64,000 nucleotides of DNA, from contig DAOULB010000012.1 in the NCBI GenBank assembly GCA_034420695.1, positions 1 to 64,000 of the forward strand, written 5' to 3'. Of the stretch, positions 9,753 to 17,462 are shown piece after piece. The position numbers and the translations under genes were made by a program. The notes under the pieces are model-generated. The model was given only the letters and a program-made list of their open reading frames with translations, was not told the DNA's origin and ran no database searches. The stretch is from Io17-Chloro-G2 sp034420695. Its GTDB lineage: Bacteria > Chloroflexota > Dehalococcoidia > Lucifugimonadales > UBA3495. Positions within the stretch are counted from its first letter, which is position 1. Each line of letters opens with the position of its first letter.

Positions 9753-10469
9753 TCATCCATTTTGCTGGCGGCGTAGCTGCTCTTCCAGTTGCCTCAGCCT
9801 GGCCTCGGCGCTTTCTCGGGCAGCCCGCTCTTCGCGGAGGTTGCGCAGGTATTCGCCGGTTGCCGGGTCGTAGAAAGCCAGCATCCCGCCCCGCCAGGAG
9901 AGGCTCAGGCGCAAGGCATGACTGTACCCCTTGAGGATGCCGTCGGGGTCGACGGTCAGTTCCGCCGGTCGGTAGGCGCCGCCTTCGAGGAAGTCCCCGG
10001 CCAAGGCCGCTCCGTACAAATCGCCGCCGCTGCGGTCGAACCGCCAGTATTCGGGAACGCCAATCCGGGCGTATATCTCACGTTTCGCGGTTACGTCATG
10101 GCGGGCGGTGGTTTCCGAGGCGATTTCCAGAACGAAGTCCGGAGGCTTGCCGACCTCCCAGGGAAGATAGAGTTTTCTCTCTTCGATTGCCGGGGCGTCC
10201 ACGCCGATGGCGGCGTAGAAATCGGGGCCAACCCGGACGTTGAGGTTGGCGGGGTCGTAGCAGATGAAAGTGTTGCTGCTTCGGAAGACCTCCTCGGGAG
10301 GGCGGAGGCGGTCTAGATAGGCGCCCAGGATGTGCAGGACTTCCTCAAAAACTGGATATTGATACATACCGTCAGGCAAGGGCTCCGGTTCGTCGGGATC
10401 GAAATCCAGCTTGGAGTAATTTATGGGAGGCCCAAGGCGGTAAACCAGTTTTCTAGGTTTAGTGGTCAC
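9753..10469 (-). CDS. Uma2 family (DUF820) PD-(D/E)XK-fold protein
   Basis: The 238-aa protein shows the Uma2 core: NLNVRVGPDFYAAIG, then PPDFVLEIASETTARHDVTA, then KREIYARIGVPEYWRFDR. In that family D, E and K residues of a PD-(D/E)XK-like nuclease fold fall in the PDFVLEI and YARIGVPEYW region. It begins with a GTG (10469) with GGGAG 6 nt upstream. The C terminus is a charged coiled coil (LREERAARESAEARLRQLEE), common in Uma2 proteins. The family is abundant in Chloroflexota and cyanobacteria, often in many copies, with no proven function. Confidence 0.88.
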   Translation of the reverse strand: MTTKPRKLVYRLGPPINYSKLDFDPDEPEPLPDGMYQYPVFEEVLHILGAYLDRLRPPEEVFRSSNTFICYDPANLNVRVGPDFYAAIGVDAPAIEERKLYLPWEVGKPPDFVLEIASETTARHDVTAKREIYARIGVPEYWRFDRSGGDLYGAALAGDFLEGGAYRPAELTVDPDGILKGYSHALRLSLSWRGGMLAFYDPATGEYLRNLREERAARESAEARLRQLEEQLRRQQNG

Positions 10470-10634
10470 GGGAAGTCTCCCGGCAAGACTTGGCTTGTTG
10501 GCCTATGGTAGCACAGGTGTGCGGTTGAAAGACGCTGTGAACTTTCAGAAACGGCACCGCCGCAACATGCTACGGTTGCAATAGGCCTGCATGTGAGAGG
10601 GACTCCGATTGGGATGTTCATGTCGGGTTGACTA

Positions 10635-11171
10635 CTATAGTTTCTCACTTTTGGAGGGTCGGTGTCTCCAGGCGGTTGTCAGTAGCATCGCCAGGCCACC
10701 GGCTACACCCAAGCCGAGGCATAGGAGCATGACGTTGGTTGCCGATATGAGGTGAAGCATTGGGTTGCCGGTGTGCCACGGTTGGAAGGGGGTCATGTCG
10801 GAGTGGACGAAGCTGTCGAGGAGGACGTGGCTGTAACTGCCCAGCACCGCTCCGGTGACGACCGCGGTGAGAGAAACGTTGGGACTCAGTTGCAGTCCGG
10901 AAGGAAGTCGGTCCGCCGCCAAGCGGTTCCAGCAACGAACCGCCAGCCCCAGCAAAGGCCTGCCCAGCAGGACGGTGACCAAGGCCACGATGGTGGCTCC
11001 CAGGTAGCTGTGAAGAAACCGGTGGACGGGCCAAGCGCCCTGCACCAAGTAGAAGCCGGCCTCGGCGTCGATGATGGCTTGGGTGAGACCGAAGGCCAGA
11101 ATGCTGAAGTGCTTGGGCGATACAGCTTTGCCGGCAATGGCAGGCCCAAAGTGGAGCGGCGTTACCGGCAT
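10635..11171 (-). CDS. membrane protein, YdjM-like metal-dependent hydrolase family
   Basis: The 178-aa protein starts MPVTPLHFGPAIAGKA and has about four hydrophobic segments. Histidines and acids occur in patterns typical of membrane-bound YdjM-like hydrolases: TPLHFGPA, IDAEAGFYL, HRFLHSYLGA, and YSHVLLDSFVHSDMTPF. The HVLLD/H-rich motif probably binds a metal. Biochemical function of these proteins is poorly defined. It lies alone between the Uma2 and YHS genes, all on the minus strand but separated by 66-165 nt. Confidence 0.7.
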   Translation of the reverse strand: MPVTPLHFGPAIAGKAVSPKHFSILAFGLTQAIIDAEAGFYLVQGAWPVHRFLHSYLGATIVALVTVLLGRPLLGLAVRCWNRLAADRLPSGLQLSPNVSLTAVVTGAVLGSYSHVLLDSFVHSDMTPFQPWHTGNPMLHLISATNVMLLCLGLGVAGGLAMLLTTAWRHRPSKSEKL

Positions 11172-11236
11172 GTAGATGCGCCTACCGCACCGAATCCCGG
11201 CGACGGCCTCTGCCGGGAATCCCGGTCCGTGGGACC

Positions 11237-11440
11237 CTACTCTTTGGTGAGGAAGGCGGTGGGGCTGGCCAGGAACTTGCTGCGGCAGTCCAAGCCGCAG
11301 AAGTAGTACCAGACCCCGTCGTAGAAGCTGCGGGTGCCCTGCTGGGGGTCAACCTCGGCGGCGCCGTGGCGGGTGGTGCCGGTCTGGGCGCGGGCTTCCC
11401 CTTCGTCTATTTCCTTCCCGCAAACTGGGTCTGTGGGCAT
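11237..11440 (-). CDS. YHS domain protein
   Basis: A 67-aa protein is called from the ATG at 11440, giving MPTDPVCGKEIDEGEA, the canonical start of YHS domains. An upstream ATG at 11476 would add 12 residues of basic, non-conserved sequence; GGAG lies about 11 nt before the chosen ATG. The motif pair DPVCGKEI and YYFCGLDCRSKFLASP supplies the Cys residues of the metal-binding TRASH/YHS fold. These domains bind copper or other soft metals and occur as small chaperone-like proteins. No metal transporter is adjacent. Confidence 0.85.
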   Translation of the reverse strand: MPTDPVCGKEIDEGEARAQTGTTRHGAAEVDPQQGTRSFYDGVWYYFCGLDCRSKFLASPTAFLTKE

Positions 11441-11512
11441 GGTCTTCTTTCTCCGTTGCTGATTCTGTCCGGACACACCGGACTTGATCTGCTGTATCGG
11501 ACTAGCGGGCAG

Positions 11513-12694
11513 TCAGGAGACCGGCGCCAGGTTCATTCCCAATCGCACTTTTCCGGGCTGGTCCAAGAGCATCCGGGCAATGCGGGCCCGGTGCTCGAAG
11601 GTGGTGCCCAAGCGCATGGACCAAGCGGAGACGCGCCGGAACCACAGGTGCAGGTCGAACTCCATCATGAAGCCGATGCCGCCGTGGATAACCTGGGAGG
11701 AGCGCACTGCGGCCTCGCACTTCTCATTGCAGAAGGCCTTGGCTTGGGAAACCTCCAAGGCAGACGGCATACCTTGGTCCATCTTCCAGAGGGCCTCGTA
11801 GGTCAGGAGCTGGCAGCCGTCGACCCAGATGGTCATGTCGGCGCAGAGGTGTTGGATGGACTGGAAGGAACCGATGGGCCGGCCGAAGGCGACGCGGTTC
11901 TTGGCGTATTCGATTCCCATCTCTGAGTCCTTGCGGGCCGCACCGACCATCTGGGTACACAAGAGGGCAGTGCCGCGGTCCAGCATGTTCTGGGCCACTC
12001 CCCAGCCCTCACCCTCGGGTCCCACCAGGTTTGACGCCGGAACCCGGACGCCGTCGAAGGTCACTTGGCTCTGCTTGTCCTTGGCCAAGGTGGTCAGTGG
12101 GACCGAAGAAACGCCAGGGCTGGAGGGATCCACCAACAGCAGGGAGATACCATCGGCAGGAGAGTCCGCGGAAGCAGGGGCAGTCCGGCAGACCACCAAG
12201 CACTGCTCGGCGACGTTAAAGTTGTCGACGAACATCTTGGTCCCGGTCAGGACGAAGTCATCGCCGTCCCGGATGGCTTGAGCTTGGATGGCTTCGGGAA
12301 CGAACCGGGGGTTGCGCTCGTTGAATGCCCAAGTAAGGATTGCGCCGCCGCTGGCGACCTTGGGAAGAATTTCCTGGCGTTGCTGCTCGCTGCCGCCCTC
12401 ATTGACCGCCAAGGCTGCAACCATGGTGGAATGGAAGGGCACCGGGGCGATGGCACGGCCCACCTCTTCCAGGACAATGCCCAAGTAGGCGATGGGCAAC
12501 CCCTGTCCCCCATAGGCTTCCGGAATGGCCATTCCGAACCAGCCCAAGTCGGCCATCTGCCGCCACAGGTCCGGTGGATAGCCCAGGTCGTCCCGCTCCA
12601 TGGCCCGGGCCAAGCTGGGCGGGGACTCCCCTTCCAGGAACTCCCGGGCCAGGTTCTTGACCATCTGTTCTTCTTCGCTAAGGAGTACGTCCAT
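11513..12694 (-). CDS. acyl-CoA dehydrogenase family protein
   Basis: The 393-aa protein has the three-part acyl-CoA dehydrogenase fold: an N-terminal helical domain (EEEQMVKNLAREFLEG), a mid beta domain (DDFVLTGTKMFVDNFNVAEQ), and a C-terminal helical domain with RVAFGRPIGSFQSIQH and VIHGGIGFMMEFDLHLWFRR. The last motif contacts FAD. It lies in a minus-strand cluster with a second, divergent acyl-CoA dehydrogenase (13346-14551). In actinobacterial steroid and branched-acid degradation, two such subunits form a heterotetramer; that arrangement is an inference here. Electrons would go to ETF, and a fused ETF gene is in the window. Confidence 0.92.
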   Translation of the reverse strand: MDVLLSEEEQMVKNLAREFLEGESPPSLARAMERDDLGYPPDLWRQMADLGWFGMAIPEAYGGQGLPIAYLGIVLEEVGRAIAPVPFHSTMVAALAVNEGGSEQQRQEILPKVASGGAILTWAFNERNPRFVPEAIQAQAIRDGDDFVLTGTKMFVDNFNVAEQCLVVCRTAPASADSPADGISLLLVDPSSPGVSSVPLTTLAKDKQSQVTFDGVRVPASNLVGPEGEGWGVAQNMLDRGTALLCTQMVGAARKDSEMGIEYAKNRVAFGRPIGSFQSIQHLCADMTIWVDGCQLLTYEALWKMDQGMPSALEVSQAKAFCNEKCEAAVRSSQVIHGGIGFMMEFDLHLWFRRVSAWSMRLGTTFEHRARIARMLLDQPGKVRLGMNLAPVS

Positions 12695-12782
12695 GCTGTT
12701 CGAAAATGCCTTCTACAAGTTTTTCCTGCGGGCCGGTTTTTCCGGAGGGTTCTTTTGCTGACGGGCGGTTGGCGCCCGGCGG

Positions 12783-13295
12783 CTAGGTCTTGCTGAATCC
12801 AACTTCCGAGCGGGCGCCTATTTCAGGGACTTCATCGCTCCCAACCCCCAGCAGCCACCTCAGCCGCTGCTGGTCTGCCCTGGTGGATACAGTGAATGAC
12901 CTGGGAGGAGAATTCCGCACCTCCTCCAACTTGGAGATGAACTGGCCGATGTCATCAATGGCGCGGGAAACCGCGTCTTCGTCCCGATAGTTTTCATAAA
13001 AGTTCCGGTGCATCTCGTTTGCAAGCGCCAAGTGAATGTGAAAATCAGGACGTTCGAACTCAGCGGCAAGCTGGTCTGAAACGTAGTTTAGAAGGTAGTG
13101 TGCATGGTGGTTCCACCCGCGCTGAATGGCAATGGCCTTAAGAGCATGGGCCGCAGCGCCCCACCCCTTCTCCGATGCCTGAAGTGTGTCGCCACTTAGC
13201 AATTCACTTTTGGCGCGCTCAAGAAAATGGCGGCTAACCTGGGCATGATCATCGGTACTGGATGGTCCGGCGGCTGGCGATGGAATTGATGTCAT
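12783..13295 (-). CDS. PaREP1/HEPN-like small protein (copy 1)
   Basis: The 170-aa protein carries a helical core: HFLERAKSELLSGDTLQASE, GWGAAAHALKAIAIQRGW, and LANEMHRNFYENYRDEDAV. The pattern of GD-x-x-QASEK-x-WGAAAHA followed by a late HRNFYE matches what I remember of PaREP1-type HEPN-superfamily proteins. I prefer the ATG at 13295 over a TTG seven codons upstream. About 35 extra C-terminal residues (STRADQQRLRWLLGVGSDEV) are not shared with the second copy at 41662-42066. It is tucked between two acyl-CoA dehydrogenase genes with gaps of about 50 and 90 nt and looks co-transcribed. Function unknown; HEPN proteins can be RNases, but no clear R-x4-6-H catalytic motif is evident. Confidence 0.75.
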   Translation of the reverse strand: MTSIPSPAAGPSSTDDHAQVSRHFLERAKSELLSGDTLQASEKGWGAAAHALKAIAIQRGWNHHAHYLLNYVSDQLAAEFERPDFHIHLALANEMHRNFYENYRDEDAVSRAIDDIGQFISKLEEVRNSPPRSFTVSTRADQQRLRWLLGVGSDEVPEIGARSEVGFSKT

Positions 13296-13345
13296 AAGAG
13301 TTCCAAGCAGCAACAAAGAAGGCCGTCTTTAGGCCGCCGAGCAGG

Positions 13346-14551
13346 CTATCCCCGGGGCATTCCCAATCCGCGGCGGGCGACTTGGTCCCGCATCACTTGG
13401 ACGCTGCCGTGGTTGATGCCGGACTGGAAAGCGCCCATGACGTTGTGGGCGAAGAGGCCGTCCTCCAGGGCTTCGGGAGAGCCGTTCAAGAGCTGGGCGT
13501 AGGGGCCCAGAATCTGGGTGATGGTCTCGGTGGTTCGCACGCCGTGCTCCGGGGCCCACACCTTTTCGGCAGAGCCTTCGTAGCTGAAGTCAACCTCCCG
13601 GTTGACCATGGACATGCTGCGCAGGGTCATGAGACGGCACACTTGGGCTTCAATCCAAAGCTCTGCCAAGCGGTCCCGCACCGCCGGGTCCTCCGCCGGC
13701 GAGTGGCCGTCCAAGTCGTTCTCCTTGATCCAGTTGACTATGTCTTCGTCACGGCGCACCGAAATCAGGTAGCGGCTGGCGCCTACCCGGTCCAGGTTCA
13801 GCCCCATAGCGCCCACGTACCAGCCGTTGTTCTCTTCCCCCAGCATCATCGACCGGGGAACCCGCACGTTCTCGAAGAAGGTCTCGTTGGTGCGGCGCTG
13901 CCCGTAGGTAGTTCCGGTGGGGGCCGGCGGGTCGCTCTGGATGGTCCACAGAGGCCGGACGGTGATCCCCGGGGTGTCCATCGGAATCAGGAAGATGGAA
14001 ATTCCCCGGTGCCGCGGGGCGTCGGGGTCGGTGCGGGCCATGAGGTAGATGTGGGATGCGTAGTGGGCCGAAGAGGTGTACATCTTCTGGCCGTTGATAA
14101 CGAAGTCGTCGCCGTCCCGGACGGCCCGGCACTGGAGACCGGCCAAGTCGGCGCCGGCCTGGGGCTCGGTAAACCCCAAGGCCAGCACAATGTCCCCGCT
14201 TATCAGGCCCGGCAGGAACTCCCTCTTTTGTTCATCAGTGCCCGCAGCCAAGATGGCCGGAGCGCCGCTGCCCGCGCCGCCAACGCTGATTCCCACCCGG
14301 GAGAATTCTTCCTCGACGATGTACTGGTCGAGCCGGTTTCCCTCCTGGCCGCCGTACTCCTTGGGCCAGGTGATGCCGATCCAGCCCCGCTCCCCTATTT
14401 GCTTGTACAACTCCCGCACCAAGGGGCCGCGCCCCTCTTCATCGCCGCGGCCTTCGATCTCGTCCCGCACATCCTGGGTGAAATGCTCGGCAATGAAATG
14501 GCGAACCTCGTCCTGTAACGCCTGTTGGTCCGGACTGTATCCAAAGTCCAT
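13346..14551 (-). CDS. acyl-CoA dehydrogenase family protein
   Basis: The 401-aa protein begins MDFGYSPDQQALQDEVRHFI, followed by GWIGITWPKEYGGQ, LALGFTEPQAGADLAGLQCR and DDFVINGQKMYTSSAHYASH, all diagnostic for the family. The GFTEPQAGADL and W-x-K-EYGGQ motifs are those of FadE28/29-like subgroups. GAGAGG lies about 6 nt before the ATG. It is the first gene of a minus-strand cluster containing a HEPN-like gene and a second acyl-CoA dehydrogenase. Catalyses alpha,beta-dehydrogenation of an acyl-CoA with FAD; chain or ring specificity is unknown. Confidence 0.92.
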   Translation of the reverse strand: MDFGYSPDQQALQDEVRHFIAEHFTQDVRDEIEGRGDEEGRGPLVRELYKQIGERGWIGITWPKEYGGQEGNRLDQYIVEEEFSRVGISVGGAGSGAPAILAAGTDEQKREFLPGLISGDIVLALGFTEPQAGADLAGLQCRAVRDGDDFVINGQKMYTSSAHYASHIYLMARTDPDAPRHRGISIFLIPMDTPGITVRPLWTIQSDPPAPTGTTYGQRRTNETFFENVRVPRSMMLGEENNGWYVGAMGLNLDRVGASRYLISVRRDEDIVNWIKENDLDGHSPAEDPAVRDRLAELWIEAQVCRLMTLRSMSMVNREVDFSYEGSAEKVWAPEHGVRTTETITQILGPYAQLLNGSPEALEDGLFAHNVMGAFQSGINHGSVQVMRDQVARRGLGMPRG

Positions 14552-15018
14552 GGTCTACCTCTCAACGTGATAGCCGGTCACCGGCTGGCGAGATGCAGAT
14601 GCTGCGGGCTTTATGGCAGCGTAATAGAGCTGCCGCCCACCAGAAGCTGCCGCCATTGTCCTTTCCCTGGGCTTGGAGTGTCAAGCGCAGGGCTGCCCCA
14701 CCGCGGCGACAGCCGTCACCCCGGTCCCTGCACCTGAGAGGAAAGGGGTGTGCGGCGATGCAACCCTGTTAGATTGGTAATAGATTATCCACGAACATAG
14801 GTAACATTTTCCTTGGGGAGGAAAGGAGATGGCGGCTGGAAGAGGAGCGCGGCCCCAGCTTGGCCTGCCGGAGCCAGCAAGTCATCCCGAGAATCTATGA
14901 ACAACTCCGGCCATGTAGGCTAGGGTTGCTATTCCCACTCATCCCAACCTTCTCCCGCCAGGGGAGAGAGGCTAATACAATCTGCATCCGGTGCCGGTCC
15001 CAGGAGTCCTTTCCAGGG
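14552..15018. other. non-coding gap, no gene recognised
   Basis: 467 nt without a convincing reading frame or RNA gene. It probably holds the promoter of the acyl-CoA dehydrogenase cluster: on the minus strand a GATAAT-like hexamer occurs near 14785, but no good -35 element fits. A short hairpin (TCTCCC at 14951-14956 pairing with GGGAGA at 14962-14967) lies near the end of the next gene. Nothing else is assignable. Confidence 0.6.
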
Positions 15019-15351
15019 TTAGGCGTCCAGGGCGAGGATGGCGTTGTAGGGGAGGTCCCGGGCGCAGGGCAGCAGCCGGTAGAGAAGCTTCTGGGCTTCG
15101 GGGGCGGTGTTCTTGTTCCGGCACTCCTCCAGGTACTTGACGGCGCCCATGTGGGATGTCAGCTTGACGCCGGTGGCGGCGACCTTGCTGGGGAAGGTGT
15201 GGGGTTCGGGCACGGGCTGGTCTCCGGCCAGGGCGATGCCCCACTTGAGGGCGAATTCGCAGACCAGTCGGTGGAGCTCGATAACGGCCAACTCCAGGAC
15301 CAGCTTGCTGCGAAGGGCGTCGATGCGGCGGCGTATTTCATTGAGATGCAT
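15019..15351 (-). CDS. hypothetical protein, 110 aa
   Basis: The ORF starts at an ATG with AAAGGAGA 8 nt upstream, so it is very likely translated. The product begins MHLNEIRRRIDALRSKLVLE, which suggests an N-terminal amphipathic helix. It has a helical, Leu-rich first half and a Lys/Arg-containing second half (LTSHMGAVKYLEECRNKN). I do not recognise a family. It has two cysteines that do not form a metal motif. It is flanked by non-coding and repeat-rich DNA, with no functional context. Confidence 0.65.
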   Translation of the reverse strand: MHLNEIRRRIDALRSKLVLELAVIELHRLVCEFALKWGIALAGDQPVPEPHTFPSKVAATGVKLTSHMGAVKYLEECRNKNTAPEAQKLLYRLLPCARDLPYNAILALDA

Positions 15352-15433
15352 GGTGCGATGTTCTCCTTTACGAGTTAGTTAATGGGCTTCCCGGGTGCGA
15401 TGATGGGCAGAGCTTACTCCGGAGGAGGACCGG

Positions 15434-15727
15434 GGCCGGAAATTTTAGGTTCCCTCTCATTTCCTCTCATTTCTTCTCATTTTGGAGGCCGGGTGGGGGC
15501 CAGGGAGGCCGCGGGTCCGGTGAAGGCTGGGGGCCGAAATTTTAATTTCCCCACCATTTCCCGTCATTTTCCGCCATTCTTGAGGCTTTGCGGGATCCGG
15601 GGATGCATCAGACTCCGGGGATAGCTGAGGGCCGAAATTTCTGTTTTCCCCACCGTTTTCCGCCATTTTCCTCCATCCTGGGTGTCCTGTGGGGTCCGGG
15701 AAGAGGTGAGCGCCGGGTTGGACGGAC
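15434..15727. repeat. degenerate tandem array, three units of about 98 nt
   Basis: The element GGCCGAAATTT recurs at 15532 and 15630, and as GGCCGGAAATTTT at 15434, giving a period of 98 nt. Each unit then holds a pyrimidine-rich stretch with CCATTTTCC-type motifs followed by a GGGxxCCGG segment. Units 2 and 3 are clearly alike; unit 1 has diverged and contains three copies of a 10-nt CCTCTCATTT-like word at about 15453-15482. Confidence 0.75.
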
Positions 15728-15831
15728 TTGAGCTTGAAAAGGTTTCCTTGGGTCTGACTGTTGGGCATTGGACTCCCGGTGGCCTCAGTAGCCGGTTGGC
15801 TTGGGCACCACAGCGGCGGGCCGAGGGGCGC

Positions 15832-15872
15832 CCTGAAATCCATGGCCTGAAATCCATGGCCTGAAATCCATG
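15832..15872. repeat. 14-nt perfect tandem repeat, 2.9 copies
   Basis: CCTGAAATCCATGG is repeated at 15832, 15846 and 15860 (last copy lacks its final base). It lies about 100 nt upstream of the membrane protein gene. Confidence 0.95.
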
Positions 15873-15974
15873 CTAGAGAGCTGCAATCCTGGATAGCAAG
15901 CGGTTACTGTCAGTAAAGAGGATTTTCCCGGCCCCAAGTTCCTACCAACCAAGGGCCGTGGCATAATAGCCGCC

Positions 15975-17372
15975 GTGGGAACTTTTCTTCGATTCGTCCT
16001 AGCCTGGCTGACCCGGGCTGTTCTCTTCGCGGCCTTCTTTGCCTATGTCTTCATGGGCATCATCGCCAGCTTTGTGTCCCCCTCCTTTTACACCGAAGCA
16101 CTTTTGGAAGAGAGGGTGTACGACCGCGTGTACGACGAGGTGCTGGTGGACCCGGCCCTGCAGGGGACCCAGGAAGAGCTGCTGGGCGGCATCCAAGTGC
16201 CCGCCGAGGAAGCCGCCGAAGTAGCCCGCCGGGTGCTGCCTCCCGGCTACCTGCAAGCAGAGACCGAACGGGCTATCGCCGCCCTGATGGGTTACCTCAA
16301 GAAGGACACCGAGACATTGGAGTTGTACGTCGACCTGGAAGTCCCTCTAACCAATGCCGCCAGGGAGTTGACCGTCTACGTCGAGGAGCAAATCGACGCG
16401 GTGGAGGTGGCACCGGTCGATCCGGAAGACCTGGGCGAGTTCACCCAGGAGGTGTTGCTAGACGTGAGGGCCGGACGGTTGCCTCGCCGGGTCCCGTCAT
16501 TCCAGCAGGTGCCGGTGGAAGAGCGGTTGAAGGCCTATGATATCGCCCTTGAAAAACTGCGGGGGCACCCACAAGTGCCGATGGAAGTGTTGCGCTCCTT
16601 GGAAGACCCGGCCACCGACCAGGCCATTAGGGAAGCATTGGCCAAGGAGGGCACGGGCGGCGAAGAGGATTTGAGAGACGCCCTTAAACTGGCCAGCGGG
16701 AGCTTGGTGACTCCCTTAGTCGACGACTCCTTGGACCAGTTGCACCGGGAATTGGCCACACCCCAAGGAACTCTTTGCATTGACCTGCCCGATGATGCCG
16801 ACCTCTCCCAGTGCACCCGGTACGACCTGATGCGGGCCATCGCCCTGCCCGCAGGGGAAGAGTCGGAACTGTTGGCCGAGTTGGACGAGGCCCGGGGGAG
16901 CATCGCCACGGTGGACAGGCTGTGGCCGTGGCTGCCCTTACTGGTAATGGCCTTGGCGGCTGTAGCCGCGATCATAATCAGCCGGGGCCGGCCCTCAGCC
17001 CTGCGGGGCCTGGGATTCTCAGCGGCCTTCACCGGCCTGCTTACGCTGATACTGGGGCAGGTGGCATCGAGGGTGGGGATTCCCGCCCTAGATTCGAGGA
17101 TACGGAACGCGCTGGACTACCCTGACTTCCCGCAAAGCGTGCTGAACATCGCCCTGGACCTGACGTTCAACCTGGCTTCGGACCTGATTTCGACGATGAC
17201 CGTGGCGTCGATCGCCTTGCTGGTCATTGGGGTGGTGGTGTTTGGCTGCTCATTCCTCTTTGGCCGGAGCCCACGGGAGACTACTACCGCTAATCAGGAT
17301 CGCCCCGTTGACCCGGACGAGGACGGCACCGCGCCGGACCGGGCCAGCCCAACCAGTGAAAGCGCTCATTGA
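15975..17372 (+). CDS. uncharacterised membrane protein, 465 aa
   Basis: The frame starts at a GTG (15975) and encodes one N-terminal membrane helix (FVLAWLTRAVLFAAFFAYVF). A predicted extracytoplasmic or soluble domain of about 280 charged, helical residues follows. Three further membrane helices come near the C terminus (WPWLPLLVMALAAVAAIII, GFSAAFTGLLTLIL, SIALLVIGVVVFGCSFL), and then an acidic tail. No family is recognised. There is no Shine-Dalgarno sequence; instead CATAAT occurs 8 nt before the start, so translation from a leaderless or near-leaderless mRNA is possible. It converges on the PLD gene of the neighbouring island, with a 90-nt intergenic space that holds the repeat remnant. 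Confidence 0.75.
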   Translation: MGTFLRFVLAWLTRAVLFAAFFAYVFMGIIASFVSPSFYTEALLEERVYDRVYDEVLVDPALQGTQEELLGGIQVPAEEAAEVARRVLPPGYLQAETERAIAALMGYLKKDTETLELYVDLEVPLTNAARELTVYVEEQIDAVEVAPVDPEDLGEFTQEVLLDVRAGRLPRRVPSFQQVPVEERLKAYDIALEKLRGHPQVPMEVLRSLEDPATDQAIREALAKEGTGGEEDLRDALKLASGSLVTPLVDDSLDQLHRELATPQGTLCIDLPDDADLSQCTRYDLMRAIALPAGEESELLAELDEARGSIATVDRLWPWLPLLVMALAAVAAIIISRGRPSALRGLGFSAAFTGLLTLILGQVASRVGIPALDSRIRNALDYPDFPQSVLNIALDLTFNLASDLISTMTVASIALLVIGVVVFGCSFLFGRSPRETTTANQDRPVDPDEDGTAPDRASPTSESAH

Positions 17373-17387
17373 CAAGCTTGCCCGCGC

Positions 17388-17447
17388 TCATTCTGCCGGC
17401 TGCTCTTCGGGCTCCATGGCCTGCCTGCCGGTCCGGCTGAACCAGAA
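17388..17447 (-). pseudogene. 3'-terminal remnant of an MFS transporter gene
   Basis: Read on the minus strand, this 60-nt stretch encodes FWFSRTGRQAMEPEEQPAE and a TGA stop. It matches the last codons of the intact MFS gene at 22633-23880, which ends FWFSRTGRQAMEPEA. The shared part (17405-17447) is 42 of 43 bases identical to 22638-22680, and the one difference is a synonymous third-position change. No upstream coding part is present; the PLD gene's stop lies 15 nt away. This is either the displaced original end of the MFS gene after insertion of the island, or the stump of a second MFS gene. Confidence 0.8.
17405..17447. repeat. left copy of 43-bp direct repeat flanking the island
   Basis: Same orientation as the copy at 22638-22680, with one mismatch (G at 17430 versus A at 22663). 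Identity ends abruptly on both sides, as expected for a recombination junction. Confidence 0.95.
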
Positions 17448-17462
17448 ACATGACGCCCTCTC

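Larger units (their letters stand above)
15352..15974. other. repeat-rich non-coding region
   Basis: 623 nt between the 110-aa gene and the membrane protein gene. It contains a 98-nt periodic array, a 10-nt run and a 14-nt triplet (listed separately). Reverse-strand open frames across the array exist only because the repeat period is close to a multiple of three; they show no family resemblance and are not called. Confidence 0.7.

Noticed and set aside
14552..15018. tRNA or small RNA gene in the gap
   Set aside because: No cloverleaf with a T-loop GGTTCRA-type motif was found; only a short hairpin is visible.
15457..15857. Reverse-strand frames with repeated peptide (GWRKMAENGG-like)
   Set aside because: The peptide repetition comes from the 98-nt DNA repeat; no ribosome site or family supports coding.
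15434..15872. CRISPR array
   Set aside because: Units are contiguous and degenerate with no unique spacers of regular length, and no cas genes are nearby.
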